A stretch of 56,394 bases of DNA from Bacteroides sp. (GCA_015060705.1 SUXY01000011.1:1-56394); one strand, 5' to 3'. Shown: positions 17,743-27,213, counted from the stretch's first letter. The notes: generated from the sequence alone by a model not told the origin. Numbers and translations are program-made.

Positions 17743-19437
17743 ATGGCCACAGTAGACGATAAAAAAATTATTTTTTCAATGGTAGGCGTCAGCAAAGCCT
17801 TCCAAGCGAATAAGCAAGTATTGAAGAACATTTACCTGTCTTTCTTCTATGGTGCCAAGATCGGTATCATCGGTTTGAACGGCTCAGGTAAGTCAACATT
17901 GCTGAAGATTATCGCCGGTCTCGACAAGAGCTATCAAGGCGAAGTGGTATTCTCACCGGGTTACTCGGTAGGATATTTGGCACAGGAACCTCAGTTGGAC
18001 GATACCAAGACCGTAAAGGAAGTGGTCATGGAAGGTGTTCAGCCGATTGTAGACGCTCTTAACGAATACGAAGAAATCAACAATAAGTTCGGTCTTCCGG
18101 AATATTACGAAGATCCGGACAAGATGGATGCCCTCTTTGCCCGTCAGGCAGAATTGCAGGACATCATCGATGCAACCGATGCATGGAACCTCGATAGCAA
18201 GTTGGAACGCGCCATGGACGCTCTCCGTTGTCCGGCCGAAGACCAACCGGTGAAGGTTCTTTCGGGTGGTGAACGCCGCCGTGTGGCTTTGTGCCGCTTG
18301 TTGCTCCAGAAGCCGGATGTATTGCTTCTCGACGAACCGACCAACCACCTCGATGCCGAATCTATCGACTGGTTGGAACAACATTTGCAACAATACGAAG
18401 GTACCGTGATCTGTATCACCCACGACCGTTACTTCCTCGACAACATTGCCGGATGGATTCTTGAACTCGACCGTGGCGAAGGTATTCCATGGAAGGGTAA
18501 CTACTCCAGCTGGTTGGAACAGAAGACCAAGCGCATGGAAATGGAAGAAAAGACCGCCAGCAAGCGTCGCAAGACCCTCGAGCGCGAATTGGAATGGGTT
18601 CGTATGGCTCCGAAGGCTCGTCAGGCCAAGGGTAAGGCTCGTTTGAACTCTTACGACAAGCTCTTGAACGAAGACGTGAAGGAAAAGGAAGAAAAGCTCG
18701 AAATCTTCATCCCGAACGGTCCTCGCTTGGGTAACAAGGTGATCGAAGCCATCGGTGTGCAGAAGGCTTATGGTGAAAAATTGCTTTTCGACAACCTCAA
18801 CTTCATGCTTCCTCCTAACGGTATCGTCGGTGTAATCGGTCCTAACGGTGCCGGTAAGACTACCTTGTTCCGTCTCATCATGGGCTTGGAAACCGTAGAT
18901 AAGGGTAACTTCGAAGTAGGTGAAACCGTGAAGTTGGCTTACGTGGACCAGCAGCACAAGGACATCGACCCGAACAAGAGCGTATATCAGGTAGTGAGCG
19001 GTGGCAATGACTTGATCCGTATGGGCAACCGCGATGTGAACGCCCGTGCATACCTCAGCCGCTTCAACTTCTCGGGTGCCGATCAGGAAAAGCTTTGTGG
19101 TGTCCTCTCGGGTGGTGAACGTAACCGTTTGCACTTGGCCATGGCATTGAAGGAAGAAGGCAACGTACTCCTCCTCGACGAACCTACCAATGATATCGAC
19201 GTGAACACCCTCCGTGCATTAGAAGAAGGTCTTGAAAACTTTGCCGGTTGTGCGGTAGTGATCAGCCACGACCGTTGGTTCTTGGACCGTATCTGTACAC
19301 ACATCCTTGCTTTCGAAGGCAATAGCGAAGTATTCTTCTTCCAGGGTTCTTACTCGGAATACGAAGAAAACAAGCTGAAGCGTTTGGGCAATGAAGAACC
19401 GAAGCGTGTACGTTATCGCAAGTTGATGGAAGACTAA
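17743..19437 (+). CDS. ettA: Energy-dependent translational throttle protein (ABC-F)
   Basis: A 564-residue cytoplasmic ATPase that binds the ribosomal E site and gates the first peptide bond according to ATP/ADP level. There are two ABC domains. The first has GLNGSGKST (about residue 46), LSGGERRR and LLDEPTNHLD. The second has GPNGAGKTT, LSGGERNR and LLDEPTNDID. The linker between them is Lys/Glu-rich, and an arm region lies in the first domain. No membrane part. Length is close to E. coli EttA (555). It uses the strong codon bias of highly expressed genes. Confidence 0.94.
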   Translation: MATVDDKKIIFSMVGVSKAFQANKQVLKNIYLSFFYGAKIGIIGLNGSGKSTLLKIIAGLDKSYQGEVVFSPGYSVGYLAQEPQLDDTKTVKEVVMEGVQPIVDALNEYEEINNKFGLPEYYEDPDKMDALFARQAELQDIIDATDAWNLDSKLERAMDALRCPAEDQPVKVLSGGERRRVALCRLLLQKPDVLLLDEPTNHLDAESIDWLEQHLQQYEGTVICITHDRYFLDNIAGWILELDRGEGIPWKGNYSSWLEQKTKRMEMEEKTASKRRKTLERELEWVRMAPKARQAKGKARLNSYDKLLNEDVKEKEEKLEIFIPNGPRLGNKVIEAIGVQKAYGEKLLFDNLNFMLPPNGIVGVIGPNGAGKTTLFRLIMGLETVDKGNFEVGETVKLAYVDQQHKDIDPNKSVYQVVSGGNDLIRMGNRDVNARAYLSRFNFSGADQEKLCGVLSGGERNRLHLAMALKEEGNVLLLDEPTNDIDVNTLRALEEGLENFAGCAVVISHDRWFLDRICTHILAFEGNSEVFFFQGSYSEYEENKLKRLGNEEPKRVRYRKLMED

Positions 19438-19490
19438 GATTTAGTTGTAACACACTATTTGTCATTTTTAGGGAATGATAAACTTGTTGA

Positions 19491-19511
19491 CTCCCCCTTG
19501 TGAAGGGGGAG
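19491..19511 (+). terminator. Hairpin downstream of ettA
   Basis: A 9-bp perfect stem (CTCCCCCTT with AAGGGGGAG) has a 3-base loop, 53 bases after the ettA stop. The following T content is modest, so termination strength is uncertain. Confidence 0.6.
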
Positions 19512-19562
19512 ACATTCTTTTGTCTCAACAGATATATGGTTCCCCATTTTTGTATCATATCA

Positions 19563-19593
19563 TTTGGATTTTCTCCCATTCTGTTTATATTTG
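19563..19593 (+). promoter_or_regulatory. Promoter of the MBL-fold lipoprotein
   Basis: TTTG (19563-19566), a 19-base spacer and TATATTTG (19586-19593) give a full match, only 11-17 bases above the two candidate ATGs. Confidence 0.75.
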
Positions 19594-19610
19594 CGAAAAA
19601 CATTATGACC

Positions 19611-20399
19611 ATGAAGAAAACGATCATTCTAGGATTTGCTACGCTACTCAGCGTATTGGCCTCCTGTGGAGGAAAAGCCACAACAGAAACAAAGTTGCAT
19701 GTCATTTTCGACAATCCGGCCCCTCGTATCATGCCTCTCGCACTCTTCGGCGAAGTACCCGATTCACTGGTTACTGCCTTGAACATCGCCGAGGGCATCC
19801 CTTCGTCCGTATCGGTCATCTTGTTGGAGAAAGACGGTCAACAATTGCTTTTCGATGCCGGCAACGGTAACGAAGATTCCCGCTTGCTACCCGATTTGCA
19901 GGAGTTGGGTATCTCGGCTTCGGACATCGATGCCGTATTCATCACCCACTTGCATGGCGACCATATCGGCGGATTGCTCAAGGACGGTCAGAAGGTCTTT
20001 ACCAATGCCAAGCTATACATTCCCGATGTGGAACTCGATGCCTGGACAAAGACTACTGAAACTACTCCGAAAAACGTGAAGGCGATGATGGATGCCTACG
20101 GAGAAAACCTCGTGAAATTTGCCCTGACCGACGCATTGCCTAACGGAATAGAAGCCCTCGCGGCTTACGGCCATACACCTGGTCACACCCTCTATCGCAC
20201 GGGCAACCTCCTGATTGGTGGCGACATTATGCACGGGGTAGCTCTACAAGTGGAAAATCCCGAATTCTGTGCCCGGTACGACATGGACAAGGAGGGAGCC
20301 ATTGCTTCACGCAAAGCCATTCTGGAGTTGGTGAAGAAAGAAGGCTGGACCCTGCACGGGATGCATTTCCCGATGGTGGAAGGGGTGAAGATGAAATAA
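19611..20399 (+). CDS. Metallo-beta-lactamase-fold hydrolase lipoprotein
   Basis: A 262-residue exported protein. A good promoter box ends at 19593, so longer starts upstream are excluded. ATG 19611 begins MKKTIILGF with lipobox LASCG; ATG 19605, two codons earlier, is also possible. The zinc motif THLHGDHIGG is near residue 106, and further ligands are likely His in YGHTPGHT and Asp in GGDIMHG. It resembles lactonase/hydrolase-type MBL proteins. Substrate unknown. Confidence 0.85.
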   Translation: MKKTIILGFATLLSVLASCGGKATTETKLHVIFDNPAPRIMPLALFGEVPDSLVTALNIAEGIPSSVSVILLEKDGQQLLFDAGNGNEDSRLLPDLQELGISASDIDAVFITHLHGDHIGGLLKDGQKVFTNAKLYIPDVELDAWTKTTETTPKNVKAMMDAYGENLVKFALTDALPNGIEALAAYGHTPGHTLYRTGNLLIGGDIMHGVALQVENPEFCARYDMDKEGAIASRKAILELVKKEGWTLHGMHFPMVEGVKMK

Positions 20400-20477
20400 T
20401 GCGAAGGAGTACTATGCTTACATCTCTTTTTGGCGTGATTTAGTTATAATAAAGTATCGTTTTAGACTAAAATAAAC

Positions 20478-20485
20478 TATCTTTG
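20478..20485 (+). promoter_or_regulatory. Promoter -7 box of the ten-gene defence operon
   Basis: TATCTTTG lies 28 bases above the first gene. It is the only good box before the operon; later gene gaps are at most 39 bases. No TTTG is present at -33, so a helper or weak expression is possible. Confidence 0.55.
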
Positions 20486-20513
20486 CGATATAAAGTGTGT
20501 AATACTGAAATGT

Positions 20514-21605
20514 ATGGACGGATTCAAAAATATCGAAATAAAAAACTTCAGAGGCATAGACCTATTGAAAGTGGATGACTTTTCCCGCGTGAACGTTTTT
20601 CTTGGTCAGAACAACTCGGGTAAAAGTACGGTTCTGGAGGCTATACACATGCTTGCAGGAATGTCTAATCCTGAAATGCCACAGAATTTGAACCGGATTA
20701 GAGCCAAGAATTTCTATGCAAATTTTTCTGATGTTTTCTATCTGTTCCATAACATGGATGTCAAGAATACACCGGAGTTTATTGCAGAACAATTTGATGG
20801 CAATGAGCGTAAGCTTCGGTTGAATATGACCTATTCATTTGATGAGAAGGAAATGATGTCTCAATCCAATCCAATGAATGGGGGACTTCCTGTCTCTGAA
20901 ACAAAGGTATATCTTAATACGTTGGAGATGAACTTTGAAACCAATGAGCAAGGAGTCTTGAAAAGACGTCAAAGTTCCATTACTGTCAAACCCGATGGCA
21001 TGCTATCGGACAAGAAGATTGCCGAAGGTTATCTGGAAAAATATCAAACCGTCTATCTGACAACTGAAATGTGGAGCATCAATCTTCCTGCTGCGCTTTC
21101 TGCATTGTTTAAGCGCAAGCAGAAGAATGTCGTTTTGAATCGTTTGCATCTTTTTGACAATCGGGTCGCTGATATTGACATCTTGCAGGATGATGTTTAT
21201 GTTGATTTCGACAATATGCCAGAAAAGTTGCCTTTACGGATGGTGGGTGATGGTATGCGACGTTATTTGCACATGGTGGCGGCATCTGCCAACCCTATGA
21301 ATAACGTTATATTGATTGACGAGATAGACAATGGTTTGCATTACTCCGCTTACGCGAAAATATGGAAGGCTATCTTTGAATTGGCAGTAGCATACAACAA
21401 GCAGATATTCGTGACCACTCATAGCAAGGAGACACTGGCTTATCTTCATGAAATGCTTGAAGAGAATACGGATTATCAGCAAGAACTTAGATTGTACACC
21501 ATAGAACATACCTTGAAGAAAGGTCTCCAAGCGTATAAACTGACATACGAGGGGTTGAAGGGTGCTTGTGCAAGTGATATTGAAATAAGAAGTGCTGTGA
21601 GATGA
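20514..21605 (+). CDS. AAA15/OLD-like ATPase, defence operon gene 1
   Basis: A 363-residue SMC-like ABC ATPase. It opens with IKNFRGI, the usual start of RecF/OLD ATPases. Walker A GQNNSGKST is at residues 31-39 and Walker B ILIDEIDNG at about 265-273 (Asp269, Glu270). The His of the H-loop is likely in FVTTHSKE near 304. It overlaps the next gene by four bases (ATGA). AAA15 ATPases paired with a TOPRIM-like partner form several anti-phage systems (OLD, PARIS, AbiL-like), so the two genes are probably a sensor ATPase and effector. Base composition is closer to the chromosome than that of the genes after 22.2 kb. Confidence 0.85.
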   Translation: MDGFKNIEIKNFRGIDLLKVDDFSRVNVFLGQNNSGKSTVLEAIHMLAGMSNPEMPQNLNRIRAKNFYANFSDVFYLFHNMDVKNTPEFIAEQFDGNERKLRLNMTYSFDEKEMMSQSNPMNGGLPVSETKVYLNTLEMNFETNEQGVLKRRQSSITVKPDGMLSDKKIAEGYLEKYQTVYLTTEMWSINLPAALSALFKRKQKNVVLNRLHLFDNRVADIDILQDDVYVDFDNMPEKLPLRMVGDGMRRYLHMVAASANPMNNVILIDEIDNGLHYSAYAKIWKAIFELAVAYNKQIFVTTHSKETLAYLHEMLEENTDYQQELRLYTIEHTLKKGLQAYKLTYEGLKGACASDIEIRSAVR

Positions 21606-22231
21606 AGAAGTTTTTGATTATAGTTGAGGGGGAGGCTGATAAGAAGTTCATAAAAGACTATTATCATCATCTGTTCAAGACGTCAGCTCCTAAGAATAGT
21701 ATTATTCATACAGGTGATTTGAGTGGTGATACGGGTGGTTATAAAAAGTTGGCATCCGAAATCAATCTCCAGCAGATGCGAATAAATTCCGACCAAGGAG
21801 GAGTGAATCTTGTTATCTTTGATGCTGACAGTGATTATCAGGTACGTTGGGAGGAGCTTTCTTCGTTAAAGAAACAATATGGAGTAGAGTTTGAATTGTT
21901 CTTGTTTCCTAACAATCAAGATGCAGGTGCATTGGAGGACTTGTTAGAGAACATCATCAATCTTAATAATCGCCCAATCTTTGATTGTTGGAAAAATTAC
22001 GAGGATGAATTGAGTAAACTCGAAATCCCCGATAGAACACCTCCTCCTTTGACTACTCCTGCCAAGAAAACAAAGATTTATGGCTATCTCGAAGCTTTGT
22101 TATTAAATCATGAGAAGGAAAAAATAAAGGACAAGAAGCGTAATTATGAGAATCCTTTGCACTGGGATTTGGATGCGGAATATTTGGAGAGGTTAGAGGA
22201 ATTTATAGGTGGAAATCTAATATGGGAATAA
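21602..22231 (+). CDS. DUF3226/TOPRIM-like protein, defence operon gene 2
   Basis: A 209-residue protein. It begins KKFLIIVEGEADKKF with the acidic Glu9 expected in a TOPRIM fold, and VIFDADSD with Asp74 and Asp76 supplies the DxD pair. This arrangement resembles DUF3226 proteins. TOPRIM partners of AAA15 ATPases act as nucleases in known defence pairs, so I infer that this is the effector. The ATGA overlap with gene 1 indicates coupled translation. It ends 15 bases before the first methyltransferase, about where the AT-rich cassette begins. Confidence 0.75.
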   Translation: MKKFLIIVEGEADKKFIKDYYHHLFKTSAPKNSIIHTGDLSGDTGGYKKLASEINLQQMRINSDQGGVNLVIFDADSDYQVRWEELSSLKKQYGVEFELFLFPNNQDAGALEDLLENIINLNNRPIFDCWKNYEDELSKLEIPDRTPPPLTTPAKKTKIYGYLEALLLNHEKEKIKDKKRNYENPLHWDLDAEYLERLEEFIGGNLIWE

Positions 22232-22246
22232 TAAAGAATTAAGAAT

Positions 22247-23308
22247 ATGTTACAGAAACAATATAAAGCCATAGATTTCTTTTGCGGAGGAGGAGGAATG
22301 ACATGCGGATTACGTCAAGCTGGAATTGATGTTATTGCAGGTGTTGATATTGATAAAGAAGCAAAGGAAACTTATGAGTTTAATAATAAAGGAACTGTAT
22401 TCATTGATAAAGACATTAGAAAGTTAAGAAGCAATCATTTTGAAAAATATTACGGAATACAAAAAAATGATGATTCACTGATATTGGTCGGATGTAGTCC
22501 ATGTCAATTTTATAGCATAATTAATACAGACAAGGAACATTCATTAAAAACTAAAGATCTTCTAAGAAACTTTTCTCGATTTGTAGAATATTATCGTCCA
22601 GGTTATGTTTTGGTAGAGAATGTTCCTGGTATTTTAACGAACAAGCAAAGTATATGGCCGGAGTTTAAGAAAAAACTGATAGAACTTGGCTATGGAAATA
22701 TGATATTCAAGGTTATAGATTTGAGCTATTATGGGGTACCTCAATCAAGACGAAGATTTTCACTCATTGCTACGAGATTGGATGTAGAAATAAGTTTACC
22801 GCAAGCGGATGAAAAACAAGCATTATTATCTGAATATATTGGTGAAGCACATGGCTTTCAGAAAATAGAAGCAGGTCATAAAGATTCTACCGATTTTAAT
22901 CATACAGTTGCTGGTTTGAGTGATAAATGTTTGCGGCGTTTGCGTAAAACAAAGCATAATGGAGGAAACCGTTTGGATTGGGCGAATGATGCCGAATTAC
23001 AATTAAAGTGTTTTATCGGCAAGGATGACAGTTTTAAAGATAGTTATGGGCGTATGTGGTGGAGTAAGCCAGCTCCGACTATTACGACGAAATTTTTTAG
23101 CATCTCGAACGGTAGATTTGGACATCCAGATGAAGATAGAGCAATTTCTTTAAGAGAAGGGGCTACTCTTCAAACGTTTCCCAAGGATTACGTGTTTAAA
23201 TCAAATAATATTGCAACAACAGCACGTTTAATAGGAAATGCTGTTCCATGTGAATATGCAAGAAGATTAGGTGAAATAATAACTTCAAATTCATGGCGTT
23301 ATGGCTGA
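22247..23308 (+). CDS. C5-cytosine DNA methyltransferase 1
   Basis: A 353-residue DNA methylase that makes 5-methylcytosine using S-adenosylmethionine. All main motifs are present: I (AIDFFCGGGGMTCG), IV (GCSPCQFYS, catalytic Cys), VI (VENVPG), VIII (PQSRRRF) and X (IGNAVPCEYA). The target-recognition stretch between VIII and IX is of modest size. It overlaps the GHKL ATPase gene by eight bases, so the two are likely coupled. The DNA is markedly AT-rich compared with the chromosome. Recognition site unknown. Confidence 0.93.
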   Translation: MLQKQYKAIDFFCGGGGMTCGLRQAGIDVIAGVDIDKEAKETYEFNNKGTVFIDKDIRKLRSNHFEKYYGIQKNDDSLILVGCSPCQFYSIINTDKEHSLKTKDLLRNFSRFVEYYRPGYVLVENVPGILTNKQSIWPEFKKKLIELGYGNMIFKVIDLSYYGVPQSRRRFSLIATRLDVEISLPQADEKQALLSEYIGEAHGFQKIEAGHKDSTDFNHTVAGLSDKCLRRLRKTKHNGGNRLDWANDAELQLKCFIGKDDSFKDSYGRMWWSKPAPTITTKFFSISNGRFGHPDEDRAISLREGATLQTFPKDYVFKSNNIATTARLIGNAVPCEYARRLGEIITSNSWRYG

Positions 23309-24971
23309 TAATACTAATGAAAAACAGAAACTTAAAATGAGTTTTGATCCTCAGACAATAGAACATTTGGGAGTTAAAATGTACTCTCAATTGCCCAATG
23401 CTATTGCTGAGTTAATAGCTAACAGTTATGATGCAGAATCACCTGAAGTGCATATAGTTTTAACGGATACCAAAGAAGAAAAAAGTATAGCAGTTATTGA
23501 TAAAGGAGTAGGAATGTCTTTTGACGAGATTAATGACCAATTCTTACGAATTGGACGTAAAAGAAGAGATGCAGACAAAGGTTTTAGCCCTAATGGATTG
23601 AGAAAAGTTACAGGAAGAAAAGGATTAGGTAAATTAGCTTTTTTTGGGATTGGAAATACAATACAAATCATAACAAAGAAAGATGGTAATTGTGTGAATT
23701 TTACAATGGATTGGGATGAAATTCTTCATTCATCAACTCCTAATTATGAGCCTGTTTTTTCTATAACGCCATGTAATCCAGATGAGCAGGGAACAAAAAT
23801 TATATTATCAAATTTAAAGCGTAAAACAAGTTTTAATGCTGAAGAATTAGCAAATAGTCTTGCTAAATTATTTGATTTCTTTAGTGAAGACTTTATTGCG
23901 GATATTCGATTAAATGACAATCCTCCTATTCTTATTGATAAAACTTTAAGATATAAAAATATTGATGCTCAATTTAGGTGGGATATTCCTACATTTATTG
24001 AAGATAAAGAACACTATATGTACAAGAATCACATCATTGGTGAACTTTTAGCAACAGAAAAACCCTTAAAGCCTGGTTTGCGAGGTATAACTTTATACGC
24101 CCATGGGAGAATGGTAAATGCTGCAGAGTTTTTTGGCGTAGGTGAATCTAGCCATTTCTATTCGTATTTAACAGGATGGATTGATGTGGATTTTGTAGAT
24201 GAACAAGAAGAAGATATAATATCAACAGATCGACAATCTTTAAGTTGGGATTTACCAATAACATTAGAATTGCAAATAAATCTTAAACAATTACTATCAT
24301 CTATAGAACGAAATTGGCGTACACAAAGAAAAATAGAAAGACAACGTAGAATCACAGAAAAAACAAAAATAGATATTGAACAATGGTATCCGACATTAAC
24401 ACCAGACATACAAAAAGGGGTAGAAAATATTGTAAATTCCATAGTAGAGAATTCTGAAATGGAAAGTACAAAACAAGGTGAGGTTATAGGGGCATTACAT
24501 ACTCTTGTTCCGGAATATGCACAATATCATTGGAGACGTTTACATGATACTGTAAAGAATGCATCATATGCTGATTATAAAAACGAAGATTTTTATAGAG
24601 CCGTTGTTGAAACAATAAAAAGGTATGAATCTAATGTTCAGGAGAAGGCTGAATTTCCAACAGATACGAAAGGTAATTTAAAAGATGGAAAAGATTTAAT
24701 GTTTGCTGCTTTTGGTGGAAAACTTTCCGTAACCTCAAAATACCAAAAAAGCAATGGACAGAGTTTCAGGCCTATAACTATTGATAATATTGAAATGGGG
24801 CAACAACACATGTCAGCGGGTATTATGAGTGGAGTAAGAAATCCTTTAGCTCATGAAGAAATTTTGGAACTAAAAAACAGCGGGTTATTTACAGAAAATG
24901 ATTGTCTGGATATGTTAAGTTTGCTTTCACATTTGTTTCGGCGTTTAGATGATGCTATTGTGAAGCAATAA
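23301..24971 (+). CDS. MORC/MutL-like GHKL ATPase with C-terminal Ymh-like domain
   Basis: A 556-residue protein. The N-terminal 230 residues hold an Hsp90-type ATPase: N-box AIAELIANSYDAE, the DKGVGMS motif and the lid GRKGLGKLAFFG. A transducer-like region follows, to about residue 345. The last 150 residues resemble the TIGR02391/Hypoth_Ymh domain (SGVRNPLAHEE). GHKL ATPases of this MORC/MutL type have been described as parts of bacterial restriction-modification operons, where they may move along or clamp DNA. Sitting between methyltransferases in an operon, it is likely a motor or licensing subunit of the restriction complex. No nuclease motif seen. Confidence 0.82.
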   Translation: MADNTNEKQKLKMSFDPQTIEHLGVKMYSQLPNAIAELIANSYDAESPEVHIVLTDTKEEKSIAVIDKGVGMSFDEINDQFLRIGRKRRDADKGFSPNGLRKVTGRKGLGKLAFFGIGNTIQIITKKDGNCVNFTMDWDEILHSSTPNYEPVFSITPCNPDEQGTKIILSNLKRKTSFNAEELANSLAKLFDFFSEDFIADIRLNDNPPILIDKTLRYKNIDAQFRWDIPTFIEDKEHYMYKNHIIGELLATEKPLKPGLRGITLYAHGRMVNAAEFFGVGESSHFYSYLTGWIDVDFVDEQEEDIISTDRQSLSWDLPITLELQINLKQLLSSIERNWRTQRKIERQRRITEKTKIDIEQWYPTLTPDIQKGVENIVNSIVENSEMESTKQGEVIGALHTLVPEYAQYHWRRLHDTVKNASYADYKNEDFYRAVVETIKRYESNVQEKAEFPTDTKGNLKDGKDLMFAAFGGKLSVTSKYQKSNGQSFRPITIDNIEMGQQHMSAGIMSGVRNPLAHEEILELKNSGLFTENDCLDMLSLLSHLFRRLDDAIVKQ

Positions 24972-25010
24972 TATAATCCTTAGAAGAAGTACAGATAAAT
25001 TTTTGATTGA

Positions 25011-26147
25011 ATGAATGATAAAAATCTAAAATATAAACTTGTAGATTTATTTGCAGGCTGTGGTGGGCTTAGCCTGGGTCTTGAACAATCGGGATTTACA
25101 CCATGGTTTGTAAATGAATTAGTAGAACAATTCTGCAATACTTATAAGGCAAACCATAACTTATCAGATAAGCATTATTTTGTAGGAGACATTAATGAAC
25201 TAAATAAACAATTGGATAAATATGAAGATCTTTTATCCGACATAACTTTAGTTTGTGGTGGACCTCCGTGTCAAGGATTTTCTATGGCAAACCGTCAACG
25301 AATCATAGATGACCCAAGAAATAATCTTTATAAAGCATATCTATATTTTTTAAGTCGCGTTAGACCTAAGTTTTTCATAATGGAAAATGTAAAAGGTATG
25401 AGCAATAAGATTAAAGAAATTGAAGAAAATTTTAAAGAGTATTTGGGAGAAAAATATTTGTTTGATTATGCTCTTTTGAAAGCTCAAGATTATGGTGTTC
25501 CTCAAAATAGAGAACGTTTTATAATGATTGGGAATAGAATGGGAATTGAACCAAAATTGATTTTTGAAGAAATATATAAGCAAAAGCGTGCTTCTTTTGT
25601 ATTACGAGATGCATTGGAAGGTTTACCTCATTTGGAATCTAAAAAAGAAAAGGGAACAAAAAATATTGAAGACGCATCATCCGGCTTTACAGCTTGTGAT
25701 TTTACATACCCAAGAACTGATTATTACCGTTTTATAAATGGTGATAAGGATGTTACTAAATTATACAACCATAAGAATAGGTATAATAATGAGAGGGATA
25801 TTGAAATCTTTAGAAGACTTCCTCAAGGCGCAAATTCTTTACATGAATCTATAGCTGATATTATGCCCTACAAAAGAAGGTATGATATATTTAAAGATAA
25901 ATATTTCAAACTTGATGAAACGCAGATATGTAAGACGATAACTTCCCATATGAAGTTTGATTGTAATATGTATATTCATCCTTGGGAGGCAAGAGGTTTA
26001 AGTCCAAGAGAAGCAGCTCGTATACAGACATTTCCAGATGACTACATTATAACTGGTTCACAGAATATGTGGTATGCTCAAGTTGGAAATGCCGTTCCTG
26101 TTAAATTGGCTTATGTAATTGGAAATGCAATAATGAAATTTCTATGA
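25011..26147 (+). CDS. C5-cytosine DNA methyltransferase 2
   Basis: A 378-residue m5C methylase with motif I (KLVDLFAGCGGLSLG), IV (GGPPCQGFS with catalytic Cys), VI (MENVKGM), VIII (GVPQNRERF) and X (VGNAVPVKLA). It is clearly different from methyltransferases 1 and 3 outside the motifs, so it is not a recent duplicate. It follows the GHKL gene by 39 bases and overlaps methyltransferase 3 by four bases (ATGA). AT-rich like its neighbours. Confidence 0.93.
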   Translation: MNDKNLKYKLVDLFAGCGGLSLGLEQSGFTPWFVNELVEQFCNTYKANHNLSDKHYFVGDINELNKQLDKYEDLLSDITLVCGGPPCQGFSMANRQRIIDDPRNNLYKAYLYFLSRVRPKFFIMENVKGMSNKIKEIEENFKEYLGEKYLFDYALLKAQDYGVPQNRERFIMIGNRMGIEPKLIFEEIYKQKRASFVLRDALEGLPHLESKKEKGTKNIEDASSGFTACDFTYPRTDYYRFINGDKDVTKLYNHKNRYNNERDIEIFRRLPQGANSLHESIADIMPYKRRYDIFKDKYFKLDETQICKTITSHMKFDCNMYIHPWEARGLSPREAARIQTFPDDYIITGSQNMWYAQVGNAVPVKLAYVIGNAIMKFL

Positions 26148-27211
26148 ATCATTTAGAATTATTTGCAGGTATAGGTGGTTTTAGAAGGGCATTAGACCTT
26201 TTAACTCAAGATGGCATTATGAACTTTAATACGATTGGATATTCAGAGATAGATAAGAATGCCATACAAACGTATACATTAAATTACGACGTTCAAGGCG
26301 AATTGGAGTTGGGAGACATCGTTCAATTTACTAGCGACGTAGAAAATATAAATGCACTTCCACACTTTGAATTATTAACTGGAGGGTTCCCCTGTCAAAC
26401 TTTTAGTATGATGGGGCAACAAGCCGGTTTTCAAGAAGATAGAGGGCAAATGTTTTTCCGTATAATGGATATTGTAGATGTTTTACATCCACGTTATATG
26501 TTATTGGAAAATGTCAAGAATTTAGTGACACATGATAAGGGAAGAACTCTGCAACGTATTTTACTAGAACTACATAATAGAAATTATATAGTTCATTACG
26601 ATGTGTTTAATAGCGCAGGTTTCGGATTGCCTCAAACACGTAATAGAGTAATTCTCTTCGCAAGAAGTGCAGAAGAAGGTGATTTTGCATTTAACGCTCA
26701 ATTAGTAAAAGGGCATTTTGATAGAAATGTTAGAGATAATTGTAGCTTGGATTTTTATAATTCAACAATTGATGTGTTGGATTTGGAAGTTGACCCCAAA
26801 TATTATCTATCAGAACGTATAAAGCCAACAATTTTGAGTGATGGCTCTGCAAAATTCAAATCAAATTCAGAAATTGATAAGTTAATAGCAAGACCTTTGA
26901 CAGCAACGATGAATAAAATGCATCGTGCTTGCCAAGATAACTATTTTAGTGATTTGTTTATTCAAAGCCGTGGAACTGATAGACCTTGTACAAGAATGAC
27001 TAAAGATGAATTGGCTAAAATTGCAATTCGTAAATTAACTCCACAAGAGGCTTTTAAATTACAAGGTTTTCCACCTCTATTTGTTACTAATGCACAAAGA
27101 GGTAGAGTTTCAAATGGGGCTTTATATAAACAAGCAGGAAATGCAGTTAGTGTAAATACTATTTATGCAATTTTTCACTATTTAGTAACCAATCTAATAA
27201 TACATGAATAA
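26144..27211 (+). CDS. C5-cytosine DNA methyltransferase 3
   Basis: A 355-residue m5C methylase starting directly with motif I (LELFAGIGGFRRA). Motif IV is GGFPCQTFSMMG, VI is LENVKNL, VIII is GLPQTRNRV, and X is AGNAVSVNTI with Ser replacing the usual Pro. It is coupled to methyltransferase 2 by an ATGA overlap. Two adjacent m5C methylases are expected when a site is asymmetric and each strand needs its own enzyme, as in LlaJI. The role of the remaining methyltransferase 1 is then open. Confidence 0.93.
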   Translation: MNHLELFAGIGGFRRALDLLTQDGIMNFNTIGYSEIDKNAIQTYTLNYDVQGELELGDIVQFTSDVENINALPHFELLTGGFPCQTFSMMGQQAGFQEDRGQMFFRIMDIVDVLHPRYMLLENVKNLVTHDKGRTLQRILLELHNRNYIVHYDVFNSAGFGLPQTRNRVILFARSAEEGDFAFNAQLVKGHFDRNVRDNCSLDFYNSTIDVLDLEVDPKYYLSERIKPTILSDGSAKFKSNSEIDKLIARPLTATMNKMHRACQDNYFSDLFIQSRGTDRPCTRMTKDELAKIAIRKLTPQEAFKLQGFPPLFVTNAQRGRVSNGALYKQAGNAVSVNTIYAIFHYLVTNLIIHE

Positions 27212-27213
27212 AT

